NCBI GenBank assembly: GCA_013398175.1
Contig: VZRZ01006174.1
Coordinates: forward strand, 1 to 64,000
Source of the DNA: Climacteris rufus
Lineage: Eukaryota; Chordata; Aves; Passeriformes; Climacteridae
Length of the DNA stretch: 64,000 nucleotides
Reading direction: 5' to 3'
Shown here: one piece after another, positions 63,344 to 64,000 of the stretch
Layout: the number at the start of each line of letters is the position of its first letter
Numbering within the stretch: position 1 is the first letter of the stretch
Made by a program: the position numbers and the translations under genes
Notes under the pieces: generated by a model
What the model was told of the DNA's origin: nothing
Databases searched by the model: none
The model's input: only the letters and a program-made list of their open reading frames with translations

Positions 63344-64000
63344 GTGAGTTTATGTTTATCAGGTTTTGTATTTATAGCTGCCAAGTTGCAGAGCATTGCT
63401 GCATTCTGCTTGGGTGCTCACAGTGAGATCAGAACACCTGTGGGCGCGTTACCTGGACTCAAGTGGGTGGTTTTACTTCTTGTGTGTCTGCCAATGTGAC
63501 GATTCTGGCAGCAATTGAAGAAGAGAGGCAAAAAATGTGTGTTTCCCTTGATGAGTTAGGGGCAACTTGAAAACCAACCTTCTGCTGAACTACAGCCAGA
63601 TGTGATGAGATGCGACTGATTTAGCTTAAAAACTATAGTCCAGTGAGAGCTTTTTCCATGTTCCAGCACTGATAAACCTAGAGGTTTTAATTTTGATGAA
63701 TTTTAAAAACAACAACAAAAAAATACCTCTGAAGTAAAAGCCACAACCTTGTCATTTTTCCTTCATGATGAAATGTGCTGTACAAATTCAGGTGTTATTA
63801 GAGGTATATTTAAGCCCCTTTGATCCTTTAAAAATTCTTTTTCACACTATCATTGTTTTTCTGGCCTGAAAAAAAGGCTGTTTCTCAGGAGCAGTAGGTT
63901 TTGGACACCAAGGAATAAGAAGACAAGTAGCAGGTGGTTTGAAAGAGGGTGGAATTGGTCTTTCACTAAGTACAGTGTTAAATGACATACAAAAAACTCC
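63344..64000 (+). other. GRM8: Start of the next GRM8 intron (runs off the window)
   Basis: The intron begins with a consensus donor GTGAGT after a phase 1 codon split. The remaining 650 bp are AT-rich unique sequence with a short CAA-rich run near 63708-63722. No gene or mobile element was recognised, and the following exon is outside the window. Confidence 0.85.

Overview
The window is vertebrate nuclear DNA, almost certainly from a bird. It carries the 5' part of one gene, GRM8 (metabotropic glutamate receptor 8), on the + strand. Two exons with protein-coding sequence are unmistakable. One encodes residues 1-170 (5246-5755) and the other residues 171-242 plus one base (63127-63343). They are separated by an intron of about 57.4 kb. 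The avian assignment rests on CR1 LINE fragments (38.4, 45.3-46.4 and 54.3 kb), solo LTRs of endogenous retroviruses, low overall repeat density, and the absence of mammalian Alu, L1 or B elements. LTR abundance is compatible with a songbird, but that is only a guess.

Layout. Bases 1 to about 280 are a CpG island cut by the window edge and probably hold the promoter and/or a non-coding first exon. A presumed first intron follows, up to a clear splice acceptor at 4897-4898. The next exon (4899-5755) has a 347-nt 5' leader with three upstream ATG reading frames and a (CTAC)5 microsatellite, then the GRM8 start codon at 5246. It ends at a consensus donor. The long intron (5756-63126) holds four solo LTRs: 12549-13221 (+), 19819-20132 (-), 47744-48202 (-) and 62751-63105 (-). 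It also holds CR1 pieces, a likely decayed LINE near 28.6-29.3 kb, several short tandem duplications and microsatellites, and otherwise unremarkable AT-rich sequence. The next exon is 63127-63343, and the following intron runs off the window.

The most notable observation is that the last LTR ends only 21 bp before the acceptor-proximal exon. The insertion split the acceptor region, so the branch point and upstream acceptor context must now be supplied wholly or partly by LTR sequence. The LTR/flank junction also makes a CAG 20 nt upstream of the true acceptor. Other points of interest are the overlapping uORF, target-site duplications that fix the exact LTR boundaries, and a pyrimidine-tract/CAG/GTATGA site in the middle of the 57-kb intron that could be a recursive splice site.

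No second protein-coding gene, tRNA, rRNA or CRISPR array was recognised. The remaining open reading frames are short and lack family resemblance, apart from CR1 reverse-transcriptase remnants.
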